A stretch of DNA of 64,000 nucleotides from Lasiosphaeris hirsuta (GCA_030549175.1 JAUKUA010000001.1:8742001-8806000), one strand, 5' to 3'; counted from the stretch's first letter, positions 1-11,227 are shown. Program-made: numbers and translations. The notes: generated by a model from the sequence alone, not told the origin.

Positions 1-789
1 AAAAAGGCATTTTTTACCTCTTTTACAAATAAGAATATCTAAGGAGCCTTTACCGGAGCCGGCCTTACACTGTACGATCTAGAGAGGGTGATATCTAAGC
101 TGGATTGTCACACTGGTGGACTCACCTAAGGTTAACAGGGTGGATCTCCCCCTTGACCTGGGTCCACCGTGATGGCCACAACGGTGGCCACACCGTGGCT
201 CAACCTGTGGGACACGCACACACCACAATCAGAGCGTGACTAGGAACCCCCTGGCCCGCACGTAGGTCGATGGGTCCTCGGCCCAGGCCGGGATCCTAGA
301 CACCACTCACAAGTCGAGCCAGTCCACCACAAGGGCCTAGCTCGTAGGCTGCAGCGTTACCAGACCCCGGGTTTGACACGAGCAGCTACACAACCTCAGT
401 ATCGTGGCTGAAGGCTACATTAGCCAGCCAGGAGACCCACATGGTGTTTCAGTAGGACCCTCTAGGATAAGGCCTCCTAGCTATCGCAACGGTTCCTGTG
501 GACAACCTGAACCCCGACGTTCTCCGGAGTCTAGCCTCAGTGGTGACAGGTGGCTAAAACCGAGCCCAAGGAGTCATAAAGGGAACCGTCATTATCCGAC
601 GTAAGTACTAAGGACGTGAAGGAACCTCCGTGGTCGTGATGATCACACCATCGGAGTTAAGTACTAATACCGCCCGTAGACTACCAAAGGAAAGGTCAGT
701 AACACTTGGCAGGAACATTGATTGGTAGGACGTGAGAGACGAGCGGCTAAGACCCTGGGCCGGCAAAGTGGCTAAGGAAGGATCTTCAT
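1..789. other. Non-coding stretch, probable repeat interior
   Basis: No open frame here has recognisable protein content. Its right edge runs into sequence with an inverted counterpart near 15.5 kb, so it is probably the inside of a degraded mobile element. No tRNA or simple repeat was seen. Confidence 0.35.
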
Positions 790-975
790 GTATCTCAGTA
801 CCCTTGTATATTGTACATAGCCTCCATATAAGAGACAAGGGCTCTACGACGGATCCTCGAGAGGAAGAAGCTCCCCAGCCCTTTTTGGAAACAGCCTAGA
901 AAGATTATCAGCTGAACTTCAGTGAAGCTGAGGGGTAATACAACCTTGTGAACCCTTCTGTTTCTCATTGACTTA
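790..975 (-). repeat. Dispersed repeat, copy 1 (inverted partner at 15475-15645)
   Basis: Read on the minus strand this stretch closely follows 15475-15645 read on the plus strand. Shared blocks include gggttcacaaggttg, acccctcagcttcact and cctctcgaggat. Both copies lie next to LTR-like repeats, so this is probably a fragment of the same element family, carrying scattered C/T and G/A differences as expected after RIP. Confidence 0.6.
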
Positions 976-991
976 CAACTGCGAAACATCG

Positions 992-1420
992 TCTGTTGTT
1001 TTACCCTAAAGTTGCCTTTACCAACCCCAGTCACCCACACCACCCATAGCCACCTTGCTTAGGCGCTACTCAGACGCTACTCAGGCGCTACTTAGGAAAT
1101 GATTAGAGAAATCGCCAAATATGGTTTAGACAAGTAGGAAGTATTCTGCGGTTTAAATGGCAACTTTTCGCGAGGTCCTAGTTTTGGGACACATGTGGCC
1201 CAAAACTGGGACCCCTCCCCCCATACCTAACTCCTTTTCGCTCCCTTTCCCTCTCCCCCAAGTTATATAAAGCCTAGTTTACGTCCCCTACCAGGTCTCC
1301 ATTCCCGTCTTCCTTATTTACAAAAGTGAGTAAATCTCACCCTTAAACCAAGATACTCCCCAAGCGGATTACCTCATTTTTATTTATCTATTTACTAGAC
1401 TTTCAGGTGTGTAACCACCA
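992..1420 (+). repeat. LTR-like repeat, copy A
   Basis: It aligns almost end to end with 4830-5262. Shared blocks are tgttttac-ctaaagttgcc, gcttagacaagtagg, cttttcgcgaggtcc, agttttgggacaca, ccaggtctccattccc and agatactcc. The TATA-like word ttatataaa at about 1264 resembles an LTR promoter. Differences between the copies are mostly transitions. No paired LTR with coding sequence between is visible, so this is a solo LTR or a truncated element. Confidence 0.6.
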
Positions 1421-1560
1421 GTACAGGGTGTAAGACGTGTGAGTGCAAGATGTGCGAGCGCAATGGATACAGGTATGGTGTTGAATTTTTTTTTGGCAGT
1501 TTTTACACTTTAGATATCAGCATCTTCTATGTACGATTAACGGCCCTATCACCAAGAAAT

Positions 1561-3762
1561 TTAGCTAAACTTGGGATAAGTATCCCACGCAGAAACATTA
1601 GATACTGTTCCTGCTCCCAGAACTCCCTCAAAGTCAAACAAAACACCGTCAAAACGACCAAAGTTGAGGTCCACCGAGGCAAAACCCTCTGATCCATTGA
1701 GATCATACGTCTTGTCCGACATCCAGGCGCTTTTGTCGCTGTACCCGGCACCATCGAGACCACCTGCTTTGTAGGAGGTTGCATCCTCCGCAATAATAGA
1801 CTCGAAAGCCGGCGGCGTCTGTCCTGCCGGGACTTGCAGCGCGCTGGCTCGAGTGTGCCGGTAAAGTCAGAAAAGCTCGAGCTGCGTGTCCCGGACCATG
1901 TCCACGATCTGGCTCTTGAGAGTTTCGATCTCGCTCCTAGGATCCAAAGTAGCTCCGACACGGGCGCTGAGTTTGCGCCGGATATGAGTCGGTAGCTCGG
2001 CCCCGAGGAACTTTAGGCCGTAGAGGAGGAAGTCGGCCCGTGGGCTACGATGGCGTATTCGTAGACTAGAAAGGTCAAGCAAATTGTCCGCAGTGGCCAG
2101 GAAAATATCAGCATCGACACATGAGACTCACAAGGGCTGGGTATATCCTTCTCATCGGTGTCGGGGAAGAGAGCGAGATACACAGCTCGCCACTTTGCTA
2201 CCTCGGTTTCTTGTCCCTGAAGAAGTTTCCGGCTCCGGAGAAGCTCGTGGGTGGATGGGTCAATGCCCTCGATCAGAGGTTTGTCCCGAACAGTACAGGG
2301 TTCCGGGGCAATGAGATGTTCTAGCTTTTCCTTTTCGGTCTCAAATGTTTCGTGGCAGCGTGGGCAGCTGGGAGGTAGCAAGTGGCACCTGTATAGATGT
2401 TCCCTATTCTGGATATTAGCATTATCACCTTCGAATTTCGCAAGAATATGATCATACTTTACACGATGGACGGTTCCCCAGCCGGGTCCAGGGCAAGATC
2501 GCCAGTACCGGTACAGAGCAGAGTTTCTCCTGAAGTACGGACAAGCAAGTCGTTGAGACTCGGTATCATTGCCTTTGAACTTCGGTTTTTTGTGCTCTCT
2601 CTCGTCGTCCGAATCCTCATCATCCCTGGACAACCGTCGCTCTGGTACCAACGGTGGTTTGCTAGTGGTTCCGGTACGGTCCCTACTGACAGTTGGCGTA
2701 GCTTCTTCTCCATTCCCTGTGAAATGGGCGTCCTTTCTGGGACCGCCATTGCTCTGCACAGCTTGGAGAGCGCCCCGGGGCTGTGTCGCCCGCCAAAAGT
2801 ACCACTGTCCCATGAGACTGTAAAAGTGCTCCATTAGACGAGCGATGCCCTCTGATATGAATGAATCTGCGGCTAATATAGCTTCGAGAGAAATACGCAA
2901 CTCCTGAGGCCGTTCTTTGCTGGGCTCGGCGGCGTCATGGTGGCCGTTGGGGTCGGAAGGGTCTAGGCGAGCTGCCTGGGAGTCAAACAAGCCGTGATCT
3001 GGCTCTGTCGGCCGTCTCGCTGCTAGGGCTGATGAGCTTGAGGGGGTTATGAAACGAGCCCAGTCGACGACATAATCGGAAATGGATAGGGGGGACCGCG
3101 CTGGAGAACATGCTACGTTTCTTCCGCCGGAGTCTGCTGCTCCCATCAGGCGATCTAGCTCAAGGGTTTTACGCATCTGTTTTTCCTTGGCGCGCCGGTT
3201 CTGAAACCAATTCTGTCAAAGCTCGTGAGTGTCAATTCTATACAGGATATTGGAGATCCTCAAGTACACGGGGTTGACTCACGTTGATTCTGGAAACATC
3301 TACTCTAAATTGCTCTGCCAAAGCGGTTTTGGCTTCGCTACTCGGCAGAGGGTTTATGCTAAACTCAAACTCTAGCCGCTCCACCTCAGCTATTTCAAGC
3401 CTTGGTTTGTTCTCAGCGGGCTTCAGTATGGTTCCGACAGGAAATGTGGCAGCGGCGGTCGACCGTCGTGGGCCTTTGTATCCGCGGCGTGAGGCGATAT
3501 AAACACACTCTGTACCGGAGCTCGTGCAGCGGGAACATGGCTGCAAACCATCACATCTGAGGTGCAGGCCTCGCTGTGGTTCACCGTAGGTATTTTTAGC
3601 CAAAATAAAATAAAATAAAAGCGAGCTGCGATAGCGGAAGTGACGATCAAAGCCATTTACACAGGCAAGACAGGCACATAGAACACCTTCATGCTGCCAG
3701 GGGAGAGGCTTGGTGGACAAGGCGACTACCGGTCCTAATTCTGGTGACAAATTCTGGGCCAT
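1561..3762 (-). CDS. Zn(II)2Cys6 + homeodomain + C2H2-type transcription regulator, possibly decaying
   Basis: A nuclear DNA-binding regulator. Exon 1 (3661-3762) starts at ATG 3762 and holds CACLAC. An 87-nt intron (3574-3660), in frame and stop-free, leads to exon 2 (3283-3573), which completes a Zn2Cys6 cluster (LRCDGLQPCSRC, GTECVY) followed by ASRRGYKGPRR and the first two helices of a homeodomain. A clean GT-AG intron (3213-3282) joins RIN to NWFQNRRAKEKQ, the recognition helix. Exon 3 (from 3212) has an acidic/basic linker and a cysteine/histidine region (HLYRCHLLPPSCPRCHETF) as in fungal homeobox/C2H2 proteins. The C-terminus lies in another frame (IVDMVRDTQLELF), and I could not find a good intron to join it near 2045-2131. 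A TGA at 1867-1869 sits where Arg is expected (ELF-stop-LYRHTR); the frame then continues about 100 codons to TAA at 1561. The first two domains are clear; integrity is doubtful. Confidence 0.75.
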
Positions 3763-4829
3763 GGTTCTCTGCCCTCAGTTAGATGAGTCATTTTGAGGGT
3801 GGAAGAGATGACAGCTTGTGCACTCACAAAGTCCGTCAATGAGCTAGCAAGCTCAGGGACGGGTTCAAACAACATCACAGCAGATGGAGTGGGTGGTTGG
3901 GAAGAGTTAGTTTGGGTAGAATATGGTCGGCGAACGGGTCAACAGACCGAGCAAAAATAATCGGCGACTTAAGGTTTTATTTAGGGCTCCTCCGTAGCAA
4001 TCCAGCTGTTCCTACTTGAGCAATTTTCCCCGCTCGCTGTCCAGGCAGAAGTGTTTGCTGTCGTGGGATTCTGCGCAAATGCGCAAAATCCTACCGAGAT
4101 TCAAGCCTAACCCGAAATCAGAGGTGACAGTGGCGTCCAATAAGAAGCTATTATCCACGGGTCGATGAACATGTGTTTGACTTAAGAACCGAGTGTCAAC
4201 TTGGACCGTGTGCGACCATCTCCCCGCAACACCTTTTCAATTTTACTCTGGCTTTCTAATATGAAGCTGGCTCTCAGTTTCCTTTCAGATCAGGCCGGTG
4301 CGGAAACGAGGACCAGGGAATCTCAGGGAAGCTGGTAGCCGACATTAGTATGGGTTCATTTTCGGAGTGCTGCATTCTGTCGACTCTGTCAGACCAGGCG
4401 GGTATTACCAGAAGTGGCCGTGTCGAATAAACCGCGGCGTTCCACATAGGACAAGTTGTGTACGCGTTCACGTGTTTTAACTGGTGGTGAAACTCTTGTT
4501 TACTATCACATCTGGAAGCTGGCTTCATTCTGTTCTACTCAGATACGAATTGTATCTTCAAGCTAGCTATTACTCAAGTCCTTCTAAAACTAGAATAAGA
4601 CGAAGCGGGAACTCGAGGATAGTTGTGGTGGGGTGGTGGAGAATCGTCGCTTGCTTGTTTTCTTCGCTCGCTTATCACGCACGTTACCGCTTTCATATTC
4701 ACCGCTTACACACTCGTCAAAAGTTTGTCTATTGGTCGCATAAAAAATTCTTCCCTTACCTAAGCTAAAACCATACGTTTCTTTCTGGCCGGACTTTGAG
4801 AGAGCATTCTAAAGATAGGCAAAGCAACA
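3763..4829. other. Intergenic, nothing recognised
   Basis: The upstream region of the minus-strand regulator. Short open frames on both strands show no protein-like content. The left few hundred bases should hold the regulator's promoter; no element was identified. Confidence 0.4.
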
Positions 4830-5324
4830 GCTTATTGTTTTACCTAAAGTTGCCCTCATCAACCCCAATCACCCGCACCCCTACTCCTCACCTTACTCAG
4901 CCACTTCTCAGGCGCTGCTTAGGAAGCGATCAGAGAAATAAAAAAAACACAGCTTAGACAAGTAGGCAGTACTCTGCAGCTCAAATGGCAGCTTTTCGCG
5001 AGGTCCCAGTTTTGGGACACAGGTGATCCAAAACAGGGACCCCTTCCCCTCAACCCCCCTCCCCCCCCACTCCCTATTTACTCCTCTTCCCTTTCCCCCT
5101 AAAGTTACATAAAACACAGGTTACTTCCCCTATCAGGTCTCCATTCCCATATTTCTTATTCATGAAAGTGGGTAAATCCTATCCTTAAGCTGAGATACTC
5201 CTTAAGCTAATTGCCTCGTTTCTATTCATTCGTTGCTAAACGTGGCCCTCCTATCTTAACCCAGTGGCAGCCGACTCTGAAAATGGGTAAAACAAAGAAC
5301 GATAAAGGAGAGAAGGAGATATGA
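4830..5324 (+). repeat. LTR-like repeat, copy B, with primer-binding-like site and short gag-like start
   Basis: Positions 4830-5262 match copy A (992-1420). Just downstream, 5265-5280 reads tggcagccgactctga; it starts with TGG, as a primer-binding site for a tRNA 3' end would. It is followed by ATG at 5283 opening only 14 codons (MGKTKNDKGEKEI, stop). This order (LTR, PBS, short ORF) suggests the 5' end of an LTR retrotransposon whose body has been lost. Confidence 0.5.
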
Positions 5325-5579
5325 AGAATCGTTGGCCCGTGCTCCTTCGTTGGTCATGACTTGGGTAGTGACACCTAGATGGTTACTCAACTGTTTAGTA
5401 CGCATATTCTCTGGCAACCAAGGGGCCGGATGCCTAAATACTGCACATAATAAACCTTCCAGGGACCTTCCAGAGAAAAAAAAGGTGCAGAAATTTACAT
5501 GTTTATATGCTTAGCAGACAAATGGCTAGCCTAAATTCTGGCAGGCTGAAAGTTAAGCCCAAAATTGGGACCGCGGGCA
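5325..5579. other. Spacer, nothing recognised
   Basis: Follows the LTR/PBS remnant and ends in the motif ccaaaattgggacc, which recurs in the LTR family. No gene is seen. Confidence 0.3.
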
Positions 5580-5845
5580 TATGCTAGTACATAGTGTGGG
5601 ATAGTACGTACTAAATAGCACACTAGCCCCAAAACTGGGACGGTTTTTAATATACTAGTACATAATATGGAATAACATATAGTATCCTGGCCTTGGAATG
5701 TACCAGTATATGATAAGCTAGCCTAGATATACCAGCACATAGCCTGCTAGTACAGAATATACTGGTATTTCGTATCCTAGCCTAAAGTATACCAGTCTAT
5801 AGAACATACTAGCATATAATAGACTGGCTTGGAAGTCGTACTAGC
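5580..5845. repeat. Degenerate palindrome-rich minisatellite
   Basis: Repeated variants of ctagtacata / tactagtacataatatgg / tataccagcacata / actagcatataata recur every 15-30 bases, interspersed with cctagcct and ggcttggaa. The core actagt/ctagta is self-complementary. Units are diverged, consistent with age or RIP. Confidence 0.6.
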
Positions 5846-7321
5846 ACCACCACATTCGACGAGTTTATCCGCATCCGCACTGCCACCGACATCGGAATAG
5901 CTTTCTGAGGTACTGTAGCCTGAGCGCCGGGAGCTATGGCAACCATACGGAAATTGCCGACGTAGGTGGACGCTCGTCAGTTATTTAGCTGCCGTAGTTG
6001 GGAGCAAGAACTTGTTTGTGGCTACCAAGAAAAGAAAAAAGAGAGAGAAAATCTTTCGTGGGCTAGCTCTCTAAGGCGGTGGCGCTCTAGCCAACCTAGT
6101 GGGGTCCACCCACAGCTGCTGATCGACATGATCGCCCTTTTGCGTTCTCGGTTGAGGGGGGCGCGCGCATCCGGCTCGCGACCACCCCACGCAGTTCGAA
6201 CATATCGGTCGCTCTCCGGTACCCTCTCGTACGTGTCCCACGGCGCCTGACGCTGCGTCGGATCTCTCGAGAAGTGCAGCGGAATACAACCCCTCTTCTT
6301 CCCTTTCTCTTCACAATAACGCCTGACCACTCGATTCAACAGCCAGTCACTATGTTCGTATGCTACACCGAACTTTACCCCTCCACGCCAGCCTCAACCA
6401 TCTTCTCTTGCTCCGACAATCACTTACCGTGCCCAAGATGAGCGAGAGCCCCGGCGCGTCGGCTTTGGCGCATCTGGCACGGCCCGTCAACTCCCTGGTC
6501 AGGCAGAGTCCCCAACATCAGCAGACTACTCCCAGGCGACCCCGTACCGATCCTCGTCCGCGGCGCCAGCCTGTCCCGGGGCCACCGACGGACTTGGCAG
6601 TTTGATCAGGTGAGCGATACGAGCTTTCCATATTGACCGCAGGGGTAAGAACGTTTTCCGCAGCGTAGAGGGATTGCACGCACATCGACAATGTATCTTG
6701 CCGTGCAGTCAATGAGGCGAAGATGTGTATCTGCTCGCGGTCAAGCTGAGTTGAACCGCATGATCGATTGTGATGTGTCGCGCGACTTGTCGATCCAGCT
6801 ACAGGCTTTTTTAAGGTCCACATTGTCAGGTCAAAGTCTATGCATGGTGAGGGCGTTGAGGTGGCTCCGGTCATTGGACCCGACGCCGCCGATAAAACCG
6901 AAACGCAGCACTTCGAGCCGAGTGGGTTTCGATTCCGATTCCGCCTCAACACTTTCACTTTGGTTTCCCTTCGAAATTGTGGTCGGCGCCACACCTAGAA
7001 ACACGGTCTCAACCCAGTTGGGACTAATACGCTGATGCGCCTTTACCGATTTCCGGGTTAGCCAGTTAAAAGTGCTTGAGTAAGCGCGCAGCTCACAATG
7101 TAACCCCTCCCTGATCCGAGGTCGGGCAGCGGCGATGAGCCGACACATACCACACGGTCTACTATCCCGGCTTTTTGTCCACTATGCCAAGGGTTGTGAT
7201 ACACACCACGGTATCTAGTTGCTACTAGTCAAAACCTAGCGCTTACCGAATTCGTAAGTCCTCCTCCGTTTCACCCTCTTGGTATGGCCCGTATACTTTA
7301 CCCATTTCGTCCCACGATATA
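5846..7321. other. Intergenic, no convincing gene
   Basis: GC-richer than its left neighbour. ATG 6438 opens a 56-codon frame (MSESPGASALAHLARPVN), and an overlapping frame ends at a plausible donor near 6607, so a lost 5' exon of the downstream phospholipase relic is conceivable. I cannot connect it. Confidence 0.3.
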
Positions 7322-9015
7322 TTGGTCTTGAGCCTCATCGACGACAAGGTGAACCCGAAGGACCCCAGCGCCCACGCGGACACTGGGATTCCGAGCGTTC
7401 TCGTTGCTGCGTTCAAAGATGTTCTTTCAAAGGAGCATCTGCAGCCGCTCCCAACCAGTGGCAACTTCTTCATTGACATAGCTTGCCTTGGTGACCTTGA
7501 CGGCGGCTTCCTTACCGATATCGGTCTCAGCGTTGCAGACGCAATTGTGGCCCTCGTCAACGAGGTCGAGAACATGACGAAGTGACTCCTATCGTTCGCA
7601 TGCTTGTGGCGAAAGATGCCCTCAATAATAGCACGAAGAGCGACGCCAAGAACGATGTCTATCGACAGATCTTCTGTGATAAACAGGGCAACTCCCGGGT
7701 GAAGAGCAATAAAACGGTTCTGTATGTCGGCCGCTACGCTCCCAATTTCCAGAAGGCGTAAGCACAGGTGCTCGGCGATGCGGCCATTTCTGCCCACAAG
7801 TATTGCAAATGCTTCTGGAACTACGTGAATGCCCTGAACGGCATCAACACAGACGGCGACAACATCGCATTCGACGACAGGATTGATAACAACCCATTCA
7901 TGTTTGAGACGAAGTTTTCGATGCTTTCGACCGCCGAGCCAACTTGGATGAAGGCTCGCAAGGCAGTCCCGCTCTTCCCGGTCCCGGACCCATGGCCTCA
8001 AAATGGCCTTCAAAATGACACCCCGAAAAGCGACAAGGCCAGAATTCCGGTCCTCAGCGTCGCCAAGCTCGGCGATTGGGCCGGGTCTATTATGCAGTTT
8101 GTCGATGCGTTACGTGACATCGTCCTCAACGTCGTATGCACCGCTGTGACAGCCTCGAAAGAGGACGCTCTGAAAAGAAAAAGAAAAAAAAAAAAAAAAA
8201 AAAAAAAGACACTTTGGGAGACGATCATGCCTGGTTTGGACCACCAGAATCCAGAATAAGGACGAAAAGCCAGACACCAAGAAGGATGAAAAGTCAGACA
8301 CCGAGGAGGACGAAAAGATGGATCCCAAGAAGGAATTCAGATGGGTTCTGAGAAAGATCAACAAAAGCCTCGCGCCCACCGGCGCGAAGCGGAACGGCCG
8401 CATCTGGCCATTCGGTACGTTCATCCCTCCACAACCCCGACATCACTGACAGTCCACACGCTGACACCCCCCTCCGCAACAAACCTCTCCTACGCATTTA
8501 CCGGCTTCTTCGATAACCTATACCGCCTAAACTTTGAAAACAAACTGCCCTCCTCCCACGACCTCTAGACCGTCATCGCCAGCAGCCACCCCTGGGGCCA
8601 CAACGATTGGGAATACAAATCCTGCGTTGGTGAGCTCGTCGCGCGCGTCAAGACCCTCTTCGCCTTCACCAGGGCGGGGGATCCCAGGGAAGAGACGGAC
8701 AAGTTCGCCGACACGCACCCACGTCGCGCGCATCATGCAGGACCAGGGCGGCGCGAGGACAAAGGAGAGGGGACACCTTTGTCACGCGAAGAATATCTGC
8801 GTGGATAGGAATCTAATGTACATTGGGAGCCACAATACGTATCCATCGTATACTGAGGAAAATGGGTGTGGATTCAGGATGAGACGGCTATCGATGCGTG
8901 GTATACCGGGTTTTGGGAGGGTTTGTGGGCGAGGTCGGAGGGCGGGCTGAGCAAGAGTGATTTGATGTCGGAGGCGGAGGCGGTGAGGGAAGCAGCAGAG
9001 GAAGTTTACAAGTAG
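7322..9015 (+). pseudogene. Phospholipase D-like gene relic
   Basis: Fragments of one fungal PLD-superfamily protein lie in order but in changing frames. GNFFIDIACLGDLDGGF (near 7465) is the N-terminal region. VLGDAAISAHKYCKCFWNYVN (from about 7768) and VLSVAKLGDWAGSI (about 8057) are middle segments. RWVLRKINKS (about 8340) and GFFDNLYRLNF follow. HAKNICVDRNLMYIGSHN near 8788 is a complete second HKD motif (HxKxxxxDxxxxxxGS). The tail VWIQDETAIDAWYTGFWEG, ending at TAG 9013, lies one frame away because a G is missing near 8867. An in-frame TAA lies near 7758 and a TAG near 8567. A run of 24 A (8184-8207) interrupts the middle. The first HKD motif was not found. Not functional as it stands. 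Confidence 0.7.
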
Positions 9016-9100
9016 GTTGGGGTTTCCCGCCTACAGCATGCACTGTCTTTACACTGAGATACTCGGAGATTGGAGTTGAGGCAACTGTGGTACGGTGATG

Positions 9101-11227
9101 CTACCTGAGCTGGAATTCTTTCCAGACCTTCGCCACGGCGGGCGGCCCCAGCCCAAACTTCAAGAGACACGAGAATTCCTCGCCGTCAATAACCATAGTG
9201 TCTAGCTTCAAAGGATCCCGAAGGGTCATCTGGTTCCACTTTCCTATACCCGCCCGCTCATATACCCCTTCTCCCACCTCGACCACCACTAGGACATAAA
9301 CGCTGGGCGTTGGCGAAAGGCCAACATCTCTACCCAGCTCAATCGCAATGTAGGTCAATGCTTCTGCTAGAGGTCTCGTTGCGGTGGTAGCAGAAAACCC
9401 CCATGTGAGACGGTGACCCCCATCGGCTCCTTCTACCTTGGCGGTGACACCTCGAATCCCTTCCCAGCTGATAATTGATATCGGTGTGACCCATGCCGAC
9501 ATATGCAGAACAACCGGCAACCGGCCACCCAGATGCTCGTAATGCCTCTGAAACTCTGTGTCATCCAGATCCAACCTCCCCTGTTCCGCTTCCACGTGCA
9601 CCTTGAGACTCTGGCTCCCCTGAAACAGCCGCCATTCCGTTTCCTTCAGAAGCCACTTGACCGGCACGGCCCACTGCCGCGCGCCGGCACTCGTTTCCAA
9701 GGCGGCTTTGAGCTCCAACACCGGCCTCTCAGCCGATAACTTCCAACCCGTCCAGGACCAGCTCGGAAAATCCGCTCTCCTCTCGAGGCGACTCTCACCC
9801 CGCCAGCACAGCCCTGCGCAGAGCCCAATGGTAGGCGTCCACGTAATAGAATCATACGCCTCCTTATACTCGTCCATCTCCTCAGACCTCCTCCCCGTTG
9901 GTCTCGGCCCACGCGGCAGCACAGGAACACCCCAGAGGTGCCGCAGCCGCCACCGGCCCCTCTCCATGGCGCCCAGCACACCCCTGATGCCATCGAGGAC
10001 GTCTTCCTCCCGAAGCGCCTTCCCTGAATACTCCTGAATCCTCCGTGTAACATCCCACGCCGAGCCGCCCAGCCCAACCGACTTGAACAACGCCAACTTG
10101 TCCGTATTCTTGTTCCGCCGGTAATACTGCGCCTTGAAACGCTGGCCGTCGAGGGTGTGCAGCGCGTCGAGGTCGAAGTTGAGAGCCTCGCAGCAGTACA
10201 TGCCGCCGCACTCGTAGTACACCTGGCCCTGGGTGAAGACGACGCGGCGGCGCGCGAGCACGCCTTCTTGGTAGGTCCATCCGCGCGACCACCAAATAGA
10301 CGTTCGGATGTCGAAAGAGGCATGTCGGGGCGTTGAGGCGAGCAGCCGGGTGCCAATTCGCGTCTGGGGCTGTCGAGTCTTACGCGGCTGTCCCATCATT
10401 CCCGCGAGGCCAAGTTTGGTGCCTTCGCCATCGGCGTTGATAATGGTGACTTCGGACAGGTTGTATATGAGATCCATCTTGGGGAGTTGCTCGGCTTTTT
10501 CGGCATCGCTCTGCTGGCTGATGCAGTACCTGTCGATCCAGAGATGGCCGATGCCGAGCGCGACGGTAAGGGCGATGGTGTCTTGGATTGTTGGAGGGAG
10601 CTGGGGGATGTCGAGAGCGGCGGTGAAGAGAGGGGCGGGTTCTCCTCCCCAGACGTAGCTCAGTGTTGCGTACGGCTGGCCTATCCAAGGGACGAGCTTT
10701 CCCGTCCGACAGTCGATCGTCCTGAAGGACGAGATCTCGGACAGCGGTGCCATAGCATCGGCCGCGAGTCCGCAAAGCTTGTCGTGCCCCTCGAGGCAGC
10801 GGGTTACCCACTCTCGTAGAAGCGACGCGGATACGAGAGGCGGGATGATACGGATAGGTTTGTCCGCCTGGACCTGCGGCACAAGAAAGCGCATCTCTCT
10901 GGAAAAATCTCTTCCGTGGAACCGAGTCTTGTCCTGCAGCGACAGCATGATAGTGTCGATGGCGGCCCATCCGCCGCTATTGATGCGGCTGCTGGAGTAG
11001 GAATACAGCTGGTAGTCATTGCCGCGCAGCTCGCCTGCTGGGTCTCCGAACGTGTGAGCGATGAGGCGGCAGAGGGGGCATGAGTCGACGCTGAACTCTC
11101 TTCCCGCTCGTTTCCGCTGGCGGACTGGGCCGCCCCGATCTGTGCAGTGCTTTCGTTGGAATATCGCATCGAGATTCAGAGTCCGGCACCATTTGCAGAG
11201 TCTCATTCCTTGGGATCTGGTTTGCAT
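9101..11227 (-). CDS. HET-domain (heterokaryon incompatibility) protein 1
   Basis: An intronless frame of 708 residues from Met at 11227 (MQTRSQGMRLC); an upstream in-frame ATG at 11401 would give 766. I prefer the shorter start because the cysteine-containing segment (LCKWCRTLNLD, CPLCRLIAHTF) is the usual N-terminus of this protein type. The HET domain follows: YATLSYVWGG, TIQDTIALTVALGIGHLWIDRYCISQ, and MDLIYNLSEVTIINADGE. Further right are GLAGM and WWSRGWTYQEGVLARRRVVF, the usual end of the domain. Known HET proteins trigger cell death when unlike hyphae fuse, but many family members have no assigned role. The C-terminal half has no domain I can name. No frame damage is seen. Confidence 0.85.
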   Translation of the reverse strand: MQTRSQGMRLCKWCRTLNLDAIFQRKHCTDRGGPVRQRKRAGREFSVDSCPLCRLIAHTFGDPAGELRGNDYQLYSYSSSRINSGGWAAIDTIMLSLQDKTRFHGRDFSREMRFLVPQVQADKPIRIIPPLVSASLLREWVTRCLEGHDKLCGLAADAMAPLSEISSFRTIDCRTGKLVPWIGQPYATLSYVWGGEPAPLFTAALDIPQLPPTIQDTIALTVALGIGHLWIDRYCISQQSDAEKAEQLPKMDLIYNLSEVTIINADGEGTKLGLAGMMGQPRKTRQPQTRIGTRLLASTPRHASFDIRTSIWWSRGWTYQEGVLARRRVVFTQGQVYYECGGMYCCEALNFDLDALHTLDGQRFKAQYYRRNKNTDKLALFKSVGLGGSAWDVTRRIQEYSGKALREEDVLDGIRGVLGAMERGRWRLRHLWGVPVLPRGPRPTGRRSEEMDEYKEAYDSITWTPTIGLCAGLCWRGESRLERRADFPSWSWTGWKLSAERPVLELKAALETSAGARQWAVPVKWLLKETEWRLFQGSQSLKVHVEAEQGRLDLDDTEFQRHYEHLGGRLPVVLHMSAWVTPISIISWEGIRGVTAKVEGADGGHRLTWGFSATTATRPLAEALTYIAIELGRDVGLSPTPSVYVLVVVEVGEGVYERAGIGKWNQMTLRDPLKLDTMVIDGEEFSCLLKFGLGPPAVAKVWKEFQLR

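Noticed and set aside
6022..6994. Overlapping minus frames (105 and 158 codons)
   Set aside because: Several frames overlap with no domain, start context or splice partner; the short match-like segment near 6610-6700 was too weak to name.
7243..8013. 256-codon minus frame over the phospholipase D relic
   Set aside because: The plus strand shows recognisable PLD segments and the HKD motif; the minus frame is their complement.
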